From: Apostichopus japonicus
Taxonomy: Eukaryota > Echinodermata > Holothuroidea > Aspidochirotida > Stichopodidae
NCBI RefSeq assembly: GCF_037975245.1
Contig: NC_092568.1
Location: 2,790,001 to 2,854,000, forward strand
Reading direction: 5' to 3'
Length of the DNA: 64,000 bases
This document shows, one piece after another, positions 13,673 through 30,978 of this stretch. The notes beneath the pieces were generated by a model. It made no database searches, was not told where the DNA came from, and was given only the letters and a program-made list of their open reading frames with translations. Each line of letters starts with the position of its first letter. Positions within the stretch are counted from its first letter, which is position 1. The translations under genes and the position numbers were made by a program.

Positions 13673-16235
13673 GTATCGATGACGTGTTTACTGCTGCGCT
13701 TGAGTACTTATATACTCGCTATAGGAGGTAACGGTACCATTAATATCTATTCGTGCAAAGGATTAATTTACGTATCACACATAGACCTGTATCCTTTTTT
13801 CTGAACTTCAGAAAAAAGTATAGTATTTATCTGAGATCATTACGAATATAGCAAATATTTCATTACATTAGCTTTGTGTTATATGTTCTCTGCAAAGACT
13901 CATCAGAAGTGAATGATTTGCAATTATGGTTGAGTTTCATAAAGTTTGGTCACAATGATTCAAATTTCATACAGAACGAAAAGCTCAAAATAACAATAAG
14001 AACAAACATCCGTACACTAATGATACAACGTGTTTAACAACGTATAAACGCCAGGAGTTGCCCACTTAGCTTGAGAGCTAAATCTTTGCTGAACGTTAAC
14101 ACTTTTCAGCACATGAATATACGTATGCATTTAGCCTAATTTGCATACACAACAAAATGGAGGGGAGGGGGGGGGGGGTTCATAGTTGCTTTTATCAGCA
14201 AGTGATTTGGTATACGGATGTACCTATTGCGTATCGCCTATACACTTCTAGAACAGCAAATGGACATGTCGAAACGTACAATATAGTTTATAGTTTTGTA
14301 ACGCAGTAGCTTTCTTTAACAACTAAATGTAGGACGCATTCAGCCCTATCGTATAATATAGTACTTTATTGCGTGATTATAAACATGCGTGTTTTCGAGG
14401 ACGGAAACTAATCCCTGAGAGAATAGCAAATACTTCTCACGCTCAAAATAATACTAAAACATGATGCACTTTCTATTATTTGATGATCTCATGCAAGGCG
14501 AGAAGTGGATCAGTATATAACCCATGTATGGCCTATACGATGTATAGGATTGTTGGCTGTACCTATAGGTCAGTTGAATCAATTCTGTAACCTTTCTTTA
14601 CTTCTCTTAGTTAAACAAAGATATACCAATACTTGAATGGTGACCGGAAATGATCGTTAGTAATAGCTAGAACCGATAACACTAATTAAAAGGTAAAGTA
14701 AACTGACTATAGGATATCGCATTCGAGATAAATATGTAGACTATTTGTTGTTGAATAGTAACAAATTACCAGGTCGGCTCTAATCCTAATCCATCCTCTT
14801 GAAAGCAGAGTGAGACGTGTACCACTTGGGCGTTTGAGATGTCTCTTGCATGTAGTTTGTAAACAAGGTCCGACCAACTCCCCTTACCCCCTTTCCCTCG
14901 CCCATTCCACCTCACCGTTCATGCAACGCATACACTGTTCCCACAAAAATGCATGAGGTGTCATGCACTGGTTATCACAACCCAAAGTACTGAAATTCTG
15001 ACAAATGGCGTAAATTAACGAATACGTAGTGCCTATATATCCACATACCAGGACAAATATTTTAAAGAGGAATATAGGAAATTATTTACCCCAATTGTGG
15101 CAAATCCAACATCTCTGCAGTATACATCACGTCTTTAAAGGTATGTTTAATATCAAGTGTGCTGCATATTTTGAGACAATCTTCTTAAGCGCCTATACCC
15201 TCCCCCACCCATCTACCTCCCTATGTACTTCACCTGCTTCAGTGCAAACTCTGTATCATTTACAATGCGTAACAGCACGGGATCAATTAAGGTGCCCGTG
15301 GGGAGGGGGGAAAATAAGTAATGCATTCTCAAAACTGAAGGTTTCAAAAAGAAGGGGGCCGTGCACCTTGTCACCGGGGCCTGACGTGACACTCAGTATA
15401 TACGTAGAACCAGTAGCATGTATATATCGTGACTTTCTTGTACATGCAGCTGTCATGATTGATCATTTTCCGTGCAAGGGAGCATATAACTTACGAGACC
15501 ACACAAGGTTCGTAACAATCGCAGAACTGCTACTACTACTACGGTATACTACGAAGGCTACATTCTTTATTTATTATAAAAGCTATTATTATATACTTGA
15601 ATAATACTTTTGCAGTACATTTTGCTTCTCTGACACGTGCCACGGTGACGATCCGTATCGCACGTTAGCTGCTTAACGTCTTCTTTTTCTTTATTTTTTC
15701 TTTCCTTTATTTTCTGTTTGCATACTCTGTTGCTGTAAAGTACCGTATATGAATGTTACTTAATGACTAATCTCATACTTTACTTATATAATTGTGGTCC
15801 GAAGGTCGATCTGTAATGCGATTCTGAGAAAGTTCTTTCATGGCTAATTTGAGTCTCAACGATGCGATTCTTACATATATAATTGTCATACACATAGTAG
15901 CCGTTACCAGCGCGTAGCGGCTGGTTTCGGGTTACCATGGCAATCGAGATATCTGCATATAAACAGCAAATTCGGACACAACGAGCTTTGTGACGAGGGT
16001 CCAAGTTGAATGATTTCTTTGATTAATTGATCTTGTCAAGCTTCGATATATTTTAACAATTTGACCATGGTTTATCCAGTTCCGTTAGACAAGATGCTGG
16101 CAACAATATGCAACGTTCAAGTTTAACATATAGACTAGAACAGCACTAAGTTAAGCAAGCTGACTTTAAAGTCGTACACATTCCCTGATAAAGTAAGTCC
16201 TAAGTGAAGATTTTGCAGCTGTTTGAACAGCATGA

Positions 16236-17735
16236 TTTATTTATTTATTTTTTCCACAAAGTACAAGTGGAGGGAAGTCTTTCATAAAGCTTAACAGTGT
16301 GGAAGACTCCCTGAAGAAAGAAAAGAAAAGAAAAATTATATAAACACATATATAAAAATAAAAATTAAAGGTCATAACATATGTAGTAATTATATACAAG
16401 TATAATTTGGTAGTAGTCAGTAACTAGTTATTCTTTCCTTACATAGCCACTTCTTAAAGGATGTGACTGACTTTTTACTCTTTAAGTCGTTCGTTAGTAG
16501 ATTCCATGTTTTGTTGCACGGTTTTGTAGGCTTAAAGTTCCAATGGTGGTATGGTATAGTGGGCATGATTAGCATGCCTCGTGCTATGATTATGTACATC
16601 TCTGTTACTGGTTAAAAAATAGTCAAAGGCAGTTGGTAGTAATCCATTCCAGGTCTTGTAGGCAAATAAGGCAAGGCTTAGCTTACTTAACTTTAATGAG
16701 ATCGTGCAATTTTAGTAAGTTTAGTTTCTTTAATAGGGGACTGGTGTGCTCTCGTGCATGCATGGGGCTGAGTGTGTTATGGCTGCCTTTTGGAGTATGA
16801 TAAGATTGTTAGGGTTGGTGTTTTATGTACCAGACTAAATAATGGAACAATAAGTGAGATGCGGGACAATCAGGGTCTGGTATAGTGTTCTGAGTATGTT
16901 TTCCGATATAACTTATAATGATAATATGCCAACATTCCGTGCAATTATATATACTGCATATAGTTGAGATATGGTTGCGCCAGTTAAGTTTACAATCAAT
17001 ACTTACACTTTAAAACTATAAGCAGTAGACCCTTGCTTAATTGTTTTCCCGTCCATATATATATATATATTTATTCCAAGTAAGTGTTTTACGGGTATTA
17101 AAGACAATGTAATTACTTTTTTGTACATTTATTGGCTGAAAACCAATTACAAAATTTATTTAATTCAATTGACACGTTAGAAGATAATATGATTTTGTCG
17201 TCGCTCTCGAAATGACTACTGGTGTCATCAGCAAAGAGAATGATTTGTGTTAGTTTGGAGACATGACAAATATCGTTAATATATAGAATAAATAACAAAG
17301 GACCTAAGACTGAATCCTGTGGGACGAATTTTAGCAAAATCGAACTTAGAGTTTTTGTACAAAGTATATTCTAATATCTGTTCGAAATATAGCTTTCAAT
17401 CCAATTGAGAGTAGTTCCTTTAATGCCGTATGACAATATTTTATTGATAATGATGATATGATCAATCGTGTCAAACGCCTTCGAAAGGTCGAGGAATACA
17501 CCTATGTGCAATTTTTACCATTAAGACTAGTATATGAACTGTTAATTAACTGCATCTGCATGCCGAAGCCAGTTCAGTAGAATGTTCGGGTCGAAAGCCG
17601 TATACTGTTCTTTACAGAGAATATTATATTGGTTAAGAAAATTAAATATGCGATTGAACATAAGTCGTTCTATGCTTTTAGAAAAACAGGAAAGCAATGA
17701 AATCGGTCACAGAAGCAGCACCACAGCAACCAACA
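16236..17735 (-). mobile_element. Truncated non-LTR retrotransposon (LINE), reverse transcriptase relic
   Basis: On the minus strand, from high to low coordinates: PISLLSCFSKSIERLMFNRI and FLNQYNILCKEQY (17.6-17.7 kb), FRPEHST after a 2-base frame shift, LDLSKAFDTIDH (about 17.48 kb), GIKGTTLNWIESYISNRY, VPQDSVLGPLLFILYINDI, ILFADDTS (catalytic FADD box near 17.25 kb), NKFCNWFSANKCTKK and a C-terminal WNLLTNDLKSKKSVTSFKKW segment near 16.5 kb. The plus-strand TTTATTTATTTATTTT at 16236-16252 is the AAATAAA-type 3' tail. Stops and frameshifts show it is dead and 5'-truncated (endonuclease part absent). Jockey/CR1-like by the RT motifs; the exact clade is not determined. Confidence 0.85.
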
Positions 17736-20700
17736 TTTATGTTTTTGGAAAAACGCAAGGTACTAGATGCAAAGTGGTGTTATAGTTAGCAACTATTGAA
17801 ACAATGTTGAATTATTTTACGCCGGTGTATAGATTGTACTGTAAATGTTATTATGTACTATAAACTAGTATTTTGTGATTGTAATATTCTGGACATCAGT
17901 GGGGGATGGGGTGGGGAGTGTGGTTGAGCCTCTCGATTTTATTCTGGGAGGCTGAAGCCTCCTAAAAGATTACGTGATTCTACACCCTGACAGAGTGTGG
18001 TCTACATACATGTAGGTTAGGTACTTATCTACGCAAGATTGCTTGTTTATCGTCCACCAGTGAGTATAAGAGACCAATCCTAAGGTGGCATACTCCTATT
18101 AGAGTCTATATCAATCCGCCCGGATGTTCTCCTATCTCAGGAAAAATGCCAAAATGCAGTAGGAAAACATCTTTTTGGATACGTTATCAATGGGGATCTG
18201 GTTTCGTTAGGCTTGCATGTTGAAGAGCATGCATGGAAGTACATGTGGTGCGACAATTAGGTCAATTTTTAGACCCCTTTAAGCCTCCCAGGAGCAGCGT
18301 ACGAAAATGGTTTACTACTGAGTGAAGAGGTTTGTTTACAAGTGACGAAAACTTCAGGCTCGGATAGCAAAAAATCTGCTGGTCATGATACGAAAAAATT
18401 GATGGTGCCATGAATGGCCAACTTGTCAGCTATACAGTGATGGGTAGCGTTTAGCTAGTGAGAACTTCTATCTAGACTTAGAGACCATATTACTTTTGTG
18501 ATTTAGTGATTTCGTAATTTTGTGATTCAGTGTGTAAGTCAATGGGGCTTTCAATGGGCGTATGCTACCCTATGACACAAAAGCAGTTAAGGCTACTGAT
18601 GTATTGCATCATTAGGACATACAAACTTGAAGATGTATTATTTCCTCTCTCTTGCTTCGTGTAAATTCGCCTAAAAGGCCAGTGAAACAAGAGCCGTTTA
18701 TCCGGCTCTGCAAGAAAGAGCTACTTGTGCAATCTGGTTATCCATAATATAAGCAAAGATTGGAGAAGCTAGATTAAGTTTTATCTATTTGTCTAGACAT
18801 AACTTCATTTTGTCGGATACAATCATCGACCATAATACATTTGATAGAAATGAATTAAAGATACGGTGTAAGTTTTTGGGAGAACTCCATTTTGACAAGT
18901 ATTTATGTTTATATTTATATATGTATATATGTCATATGATATATGTATATGTAAGTAAGTGTTCCACATTCAACACTCTGAAGTAAAAGAACATCTGTCT
19001 TTCTTAAGCATATATAAGAATGCAAAGACTTAGTACAAATAGGACAGATATACTAGACACAGACGGCAAATGAGTATCAAGACTGCACGTAATTCTCGCT
19101 TTTTGTTAATTATTTGTGGCATTGCGTAAACGTCTATACCAGCGTAAATTTTCGACTGGATGTGTTTTCCTGGTGACTTGCTCTACCAGTAGTAGCCGAC
19201 GGCACAGGTGTCTGTATATTACTGAATGCAACCAGTAGGGGAGTGTACGATAATTCTATTTATGAGATATCAGAATTAAAGCAACATTGTGATTAGAAGC
19301 AAAGCGATCCAACCATATAGGATCTTCTTCAGCAACAAGCACATATACAAAATAGCACAGACCACGTTATACTTAAGAAGACGGATACACATGACCACGT
19401 TGCACATTATAACATGCCAGTATTATTGTTCATCATGTATAGCGCTAGACCAACGGTAAACTATAATCAGACAAAATTTACAGCTCTTCCAACATGAACG
19501 TATATGCCTGCTACTATAGAATACATTGCCATATAACTATGTGACTTCACAACTTGGCGATACTTTATGGTACATAAACAATATTGTAAATATAGTGTCA
19601 TTGGCGTGCAAAGGATTTCAAAGGTGAGCCCGGATCCAGGATTTATTTATTTTTTCCTCGACTGAAGATGTAAGTGGGTAACATACCCCATTCCCCCTTT
19701 GCGCATGCACAGTATTCAAACAGCAATCGAAAATTAAAGTTGTGCCTCTGTTTGCCCGTGACGATAGCTACATGACAAGAACCTACTTGTAACTCAGTAT
19801 ATATAAATATCTTTTTGCCGCTTTACGGGTTTTGAATAGGTAGGATATTCTGACCTTTTAATGACGAATCTTTATAAATTTGTTCGTAAAATCGACACAT
19901 TTGTAATGTTTACTTGATATTACTCCATAGTATGAAGTTCGGGTTTCCATGAGAATGCATGTATGTGCTTGCAGCTGGATTCCTCTTATTGCTTATTATA
20001 TAAACGATGTGCGCTTGTATATAAAACAAGTATTTGCTCTGTTTTTCGTCTGCGAGTTCGTAGTTCACTCTTGTGTTGCCAGATGCAGTCCTCGCTATAC
20101 CAAAATAACACTGAAAAGTAATATCATAAATCGGAAATAAAAAGAGACCAAAAATTTGGGGGAAAAACAATAATTAAAAAAAAAGAAAATCGTGATGAAA
20201 AATTGACAGTAAATTCACAACCTCAAAGATTTATTTCTGTCAAACTTAATTATTTAACACGCGCCTCATAAACGGAGTTATATGCAGTTGCAATAAACGG
20301 AGTTATATACGAGCAACAGTGACTGTATTAAGCTACTGGTGTGCAACGTATCAATGAGGAAAACTTAATAACCTATAATCTTCTTGTATAGCTATAGTTT
20401 TATCGACTTTTTAAAAATTTACGGGATCAGCTCTCTTTTTTTTCCACCGAGACGTGGTTTTCTGCGTTTTATAATGTTTTCTTATTAATAAATACACACG
20501 AGAGGTTTTAATTATTTAAATTGGAAGGTTGCCTGGTTCTTTTCAAAGACGATTTCTCTTAATTAAGGCAAAGATTTACAGTTTACTTTTTTTTTTAAAT
20601 TTACTATATAGAAATATATGTGAATCAAAAGAAATATAAGAGGGACACACACACGCAAACCCATCTCAGCTCAATATCAGGGAATTGTCAGCATTTTATA

Positions 20701-20810
20701 TGACTTGTATAGGCCTACATTATGTTGATGCGGTATAACTTAGTAACTTTATGATATAACTGAAACACAGCGGCAGACTGCCTTGGTCAGTATATAAATA
20801 CGTGTAATAC

Positions 20811-20901
20811 ATACATGTGTATAATATAATATGTGTATAATATAATATACCGTATAATATACATGTGTATAATATACACCGTATCATATACATGTGTATA
20901 C
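20811..20901. repeat. TATAATATACATGTGTATAA-type tandem repeat
   Basis: The unit ACATGTGTATAATAT(A) recurs about four times with ACCGTAT(A)AT spacers. Confidence 0.75.
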
Positions 20902-23809
20902 AAGAGTCATCTCAGAGTACCAGAAACATAATGCGTGTTAATATTCTACACCCTGTCCAATATATTTATGGTAGAATAATGATTTAAAGTAGCTAGAATC
21001 AGGGTTGGATGACGGACAGAAGTTTTACACAAATAAGAGAATAAAAAGTGACAGTTCAGTTGAGTCGAGCAGTATATTAGTATACTGTAATGTCAGTTTT
21101 ATGGGTCCACCAAACCAACAACAAAACAATTTAAATATAAAATATGAATTTTGTTTTGTTTTGTTATTCAAATCTAATGAATTTAATGAACAGTTTAATT
21201 ATTGGATCAGTCTATAAGTTTTTGAAAAGTTTATTATTCGATATAGCATATACTTCTAGCACATTTGCTTTACCCATAAATCGTCACTTTGTAATAAAGT
21301 GGGCCTATATAGGGTAAGTGCGCGTATTACAGTAATTAAAACCATTAAAACGACCTGAGCAATCAAACTTGTTTCTACCATTAATTAAAATATTCGCAAG
21401 TGGACAGAAAGCAAGTTCCCATGCCGGTGCCTCTGTTGGTTTCCTCTCTAGTAATCACTTCTGAATCGTCCAGTTCCGCTATACAGCGTCTGAAATGCGT
21501 TCATCGCCCCCTGTACACTTTCGTTCATATTGCCACATGTATGGTATTTCTTGCTGTCGTGTGTCTTTGTTATATAGCCCTTTTTCATAAAGGCTTATTT
21601 GGTTTTTGAAATACTTAAATTTCTCAACAAGTTCAACAAAATTCTTCTGCGTTCGTGTGATAGTTTGCTTCTTTTGCTATAGTTACCATAATGTTCTAAC
21701 GATAATACCATTCTATGCTGTCCTCCCATATCATGCTTCACAGCACTGGTACTGACAGTACTAGCAGTATGAACAATTCCTATCTTTTATCTGTTAGAAA
21801 CAGGATGTTCATACTGCTCATACTGTCATTACGTGTGCTTTTGAAGCGGGCATAAACGTGCACTATACAGCAGTTGTCACAACGGGGTGTGCTTCTTTAC
21901 AGCGGCATATGCATATTAATTGTTACATGTGGGGTCGTTTTATCATTGGTCACTGACCCACATACCCTCTCCGTTTCCTCTCCGACTTTACTTTACTTCA
22001 CAAGCGTATATGCGTCTTAGATAAAATCCACGTACTGAACGCCGAATGTTTCATTTTATGCAATTTTGAAGAGGGACGCCGATCCTCGAGCGCGCGTTTC
22101 CTAATTTACACTATATAGACATACAGAGAGACATAAACACACACACATAGGCTACAGGGTACAAATAGTGACGATTATGTGACACTTTTCTGTTTCAGCA
22201 ATGTTGAACAAATCAATATGTAAGTCCATTGGTTTGTACGGTTTATGTGCGTCCTGTAAATGGCCTCAAGTAATATGCTAACAATATGATAGAAATTGAA
22301 AAAAAATATACTCTAGGCTAATATGAATCATGAAACAGCAGACGAAATTTCCATAGAGCGTTCAAGTTAATTTTAAGAAATCACGATCCCAGTCGAAGAC
22401 GTGTTTTTCTCTCTATCTATCTCTCTCTCATTCGTTTCGGTTATTTTTTTCTTTTCTGGAGCACAAGGATCTTTAAATACTTGGTCAAGTTACAACGTAA
22501 GTGGAGAAGTACCGAGTGATAGAAACTAACGTGGCATTTTGAATTGGCATTGTTTGCAGTAGACGTGATAAAATGCGTCCAAAGGTCAGTGAGTTATATG
22601 TAAGGCTTGTTATTTCACTGCGGTATGTATAGATAGCGCCTGTATAGAGAGAATGATTAATATGTGTGTATATAAGTTGTATTTAGCGCTAGTATCTATC
22701 AATGATCGCTACAATGGGATAATGAAGATAATGGTTACAGAGTGGTTTGGCCTATTGGCTAACATCGTGTGTAGTATCTGTTAGTTTAGATACACAAATA
22801 CACGGTACCTAGATCGCCTACCAACCTTTAGCCATGATCATGCGCAGTACACATTCCCTTTCCATGCCGGGGACTCGTGATACTGGCTGGTACGGTATGA
22901 AACCGCCATGACCATCCTGATCACGTGGTTATACAGTCTCGATACTGGAGTTGAGGAGTTCTTAATTATACAGTTTATAATTCTTGTAGCCTACATCTAT
23001 TGTGAATTCTTATTTATCCACATTAACTTCTGAAATGTATTATATACACTAACTGCAGTATGTACATAAATATCCACTTATGAAAACTTATGAAACTTAT
23101 CAACTTCCTTATAAGGTAAGGTCGAGCTAAAATTACGTAATTTTCAATTGATGTGGATAAATAAGTAAAAATGGATGTTCCTATTTTAGGTAGATAAAGT
23201 AAAACTTAAAAAAAACGGATATTTAGGGGAAGTTAAATAAATAATTATTTCAATACATTTTTAAGTTGATGTGGATATTTACGACGTTAATGTAGATAAA
23301 TACGAATGTCAATTGGATATTAAAGAATTGTAAACTGTAGCCTAAGTTAAAGTGAATACCGGTATACTTCAAAACAACTACAAAGTTACCTTCCCTTCGG
23401 GGCTTCCGTACTCTTCTCCAATTCTAATTAATGCTGACGGAGCGGAGGTGAGCGAGGAGACCCAATATTTATCACTGTGAAAGATATCACCGAATTAACT
23501 ACTCATATAGAGAAAAGAGACATTCGCTTACACTTACAGACACCTATAGTGACTAATCTACCACAGATCACGTGATCGTTGTCATCTTTCATCTCCAAGT
23601 ACGCATCAATATTATATTGGAAAAGACATCAAATGTTCTTTGATGCATTCCTCTTTAGAGTAATCACCAACAACAAGATGCACGCACCAGAGAGTTGAAA
23701 TGGTTTCTTCAACTCCCTATAAATGCACATGATACATCCGTACTTTGCCCTGCTGTGCCGGGCTGCGATTTTTTTTTCCCAAACAGGTTTGCAAGTACGG
23801 AGTTTTCAG

Positions 23810-23833
23810 CCAATCAGATTGCTCGTGACGTCA
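23810..23833. promoter_or_regulatory. CCAAT box plus CRE module
   Basis: CCAAT at 23810-23814 and TGACGTCA at 23826-23833. A similar pair lies at 24303-24307 and 24323-24330. Motif matches only. Confidence 0.35.
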
Positions 23834-24302
23834 GCATCAATAATGACCATCGCTTGGAAGTTCGAAGACATATACTGAGTTACACACTGACACTTGATTG
23901 AGTCTAGTTAAGGGGTTTCCCTTCAATCTCCCTAACTTTACTTGTAATGCTTGGATTACATGTTGACCTCACTTATGATACATACGCTACATTCTATTTG
24001 GTTCGTATTTACGTTATCCACGATTCGTGAGCCGGGCTCTCATGCCGTGGTCGTTTTCAGCTTCTTTCGGTCTTGAGCAAGCACAAAAGCCTTTACATGT
24101 ATAAAGTCTTTTATAACGGTTGCGTGAATTACAGCTCGGCATTCTTACGACGTATATACTTGCCATGTCTTCGTTACTATAAATTCTGATTTATTATTAA
24201 AGAAGATCTACCCTCGTTCACGGTTAACCAGCCCGAGCAGTATCAACAATTAGATCTAAAAGCGTCTCGGAAAAAACACGACCTAATAAATCATTGTTAT
24301 GG

Positions 24303-24330
24303 CCAATAAAAGAGCCAACCCGTGACGTCA
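24303..24330. promoter_or_regulatory. Second CCAAT plus CRE module
   Basis: GCCAATAAAAG followed after 10-15 bases by CGTGACGTCA, the same order and similar spacing as the module 490 bases upstream. Confidence 0.35.
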
Positions 24331-24849
24331 TAGGCCCGTGATATCGAGTCGAGTGATGATCATATATGTATATGCATTGTGTTCTGTTGTGTTGCTTTAT
24401 AACAGTCTCTTACCGTGTAATTCGTGCATCGCTGCATCAGTAATTTAGCATTAACAACTCCTAATGGTTTTCGAGTTATCACGTTAAATCATGATCTGTA
24501 ACCTATCACATCGCATTCAGTATAAGATGCATTATACGTTGTAATGGTTGTTTGTTTATCATAATAAGGGCCTTTTATCTGCATGCAAGAAAATAACAAT
24601 ACTTTTAACAACTAACTTTAAATACATCGTAGGGTATACATGTATGGTTAAGTACAAACTAACGTATATGCATGATTTATGTGCACTTTTGCGTGGAATC
24701 AGTCATGTTTTCAGATACTGACCGTCTGGTAAAGAAAGTTTTACGAAAGAGTATTTATTATATTTGTATACTCGAGTAGGTTTGTCGTACACAGAATCAG
24801 GATAAAATAGGCCTATATATATTACATTCATATACGAGGACACAGGCCA

Positions 24850-24894
24850 TGACGTCTAATGGACTGTGACGTCGTAAATGGAACTATGACGTCA
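24850..24894. promoter_or_regulatory. Cluster of three CRE-type sites
   Basis: TGACGTC at 24850 and 24867 and TGACGTCA at 24887, spaced 17 and 20 bases apart. CREB/ATF-type sites; no gene start is recognised within the next kilobases. Confidence 0.4.
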
Positions 24895-25854
24895 CGCTTG
24901 AAGCATACCGTATTGTACATGACATTTATGAAAATAGGAATAATAGCCTATATAGTACCAAAACTGAACTAAAGATCAACACGGCCAACGTATTACGGAA
25001 AGATAATGACCGGCCAAAATGACATACGGTACATATACTTGTTGGGAGTGTCATCAACTTTGTCCCACACAGGATATGACGTAAACCAACAAGAGGTCAG
25101 CCATTAACTTTGACCTCTGGTCGTCCTAATCCCCCCGGGCCCCCCTCATGCTCCTCTCTGCCAGGAGACAAAATATTACCAAAGAGGACAACTCTAATAA
25201 TCTAATCATTGTTTATGTTCCTATTACATTAACCCTCTGTCTTCTATGTCTTCTGTTGAAGCCTTCCAGGCTCCGAAAAAAATTGTGCAAAATTTAAAAC
25301 TTTTTGCTTATTGAAGCTTTCACGAATACATGGATTCATTTCAGTACCAGACCCTGTATCTCAAGGTCAGGGATAACCGCGCGCTTACCCATATCATTTT
25401 CTTAATGCTGTGCTACGGGGTTGTCAAGGTAACTCCAAAAGGAATGAAGGTGGTAAACAAACCAGAACTGAATCCCGGATATGTTTACATTTCTTGAGTT
25501 CGCTTTCAATGCATATAACTATATTCACTTCCTAAGACTCCTTTTTTTCTTTCTTTTGATTTATTGCTAACCTACCTTTGTACCGAATATTCCTTGCGCC
25601 GTTACCGACATAAATATTTTGTTACCAACGTGATCATGGTATGGTTTGTTTTAAATTATTTGCTTTAGGTTTTGCGTACGTGTTGAAAATATCAAAATGA
25701 ACCGCTATAGCATTCCCTTATTACTAGAGAAAGGGGTTACATATAAGCCAGTTTTGTACACAATGAGAGATGCGATTCAGTGCATGGTAACATGTATATT
25801 TCTTTCCACCCGTTTGGAAGGCAGCAAAGAAATATTTAATACTTAAATATAATA

Positions 25855-26105
25855 AGGCGGAGTGTATAGCCTAGTGGTTAACGCCGGCGTCTCCCAGTCA
25901 TGAGATCCCCGGTTCGATTCCCCGCCGACAGCAAGGTGTGTCGTCTGGCAAGGGTGTTGTTCGATAACAATTTCCCGACATGGACGTTAATTGGATGTGT
26001 GCCGAGAGATTGGCTTCGGTCAGCTTGCGAGTCTATAAGCCTCCATGGCTTCTTTCGCGAGTTCCTGCTTGCGGGAAGATCACATATACATACATACATA
26101 CAATA
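25855..26105 (+). mobile_element. tRNA-derived SINE
   Basis: A tRNA-like head with box A TAGCCTAGTGG at 25867-25877 and perfect box B GGTTCGATTCC at 25911-25921 gives an internal RNA polymerase III promoter. It is followed by an unrelated GC-richer body of about 150 bases and a simple-repeat tail (CATACATACATACA at about 26090-26104). The head is not a foldable complete tRNA (acceptor stem not paired, no CCA-side partner), so it is a SINE and not a tRNA gene. Confidence 0.82.
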
Positions 26106-26772
26106 ATACTTACGTGCACTGAACGTTCAGAATCTGTTTCCGCTAAAAGGAATTTTCGGAATGTTACTCTAAATCGAAAAATCCCCAAATATGTCAATAT
26201 TCATATTAAAACTGTTAAAGGTTTTTGTAAATCATGGAGTTCGGGATATTTCTTTGTAATAAAGTTTTGTCAAAACCTTTACGAGTCTTAGCAAAGTTAC
26301 CCCGGGCCTGCATACTCGTACCCAGAGAGAGCCTCGAGTTTGGGGTGAGGCGGGGGGAGGCGGCAGGGCAGGAATCAGAACAATTTTCAGATACAATTGT
26401 CATATGCGGTGGCACCCACGTCTGTATGTAATTCATTGATGAGAAGTACTACCCTGATAATTCCTACACAGCATAACTCTAATACCTTTAAGTACAGACC
26501 TATCTAAGTTTGTGCTAGCTGCTATTAGTGTCTTTGGTTGTCACTTTACAATGAATTTACATACCTTGCTCTACCTGTTACCATCCCCCTTCCATCCCCA
26601 CCATACATCTCCTAATCCCCCTCGGGTTTATGCTTCTGAAATAACGAAAGCAGTATCTTATAGTCTTTGATGATACCAATCATACCGTTTGTGGTGATTA
26701 ATTATTCCCTATGGTAACCATGTGTGGTCGCTAATACGCTCCGTCGAATGACCCTTATACTCGTAAAACCTT

Positions 26773-30978
<4,206 letters not shown>

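Larger units (their letters stand above)
17736..25854. other. Noncoding, complex sequence with motif clusters
   Basis: Contains a perfect GGAGGCTGAAGCCTCC palindrome near 17950, an AGAGCCG/CGGCTCT hairpin near 18690, the repeat at 20.8 kb and the CRE/CCAAT motifs at 23.8-24.9 kb. No exon recognised. Confidence 0.5.

Noticed and set aside
15029..15604. 191-codon open frame
   Set aside because: No recognisable domain, no conserved-looking blocks, crosses a G-rich patch, and its composition matches translated noncoding DNA. Frame length alone is not enough.
17945..17965. GGAGGCTGAAGCCTCC palindrome as a terminator or histone stem-loop
   Set aside because: No gene ends nearby and the loop does not match the histone 3' element; left as a simple palindrome.
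25855..25935. A functional tRNA gene
   Set aside because: Boxes A and B are good but the acceptor stem does not pair and the sequence runs into a SINE body and tail.
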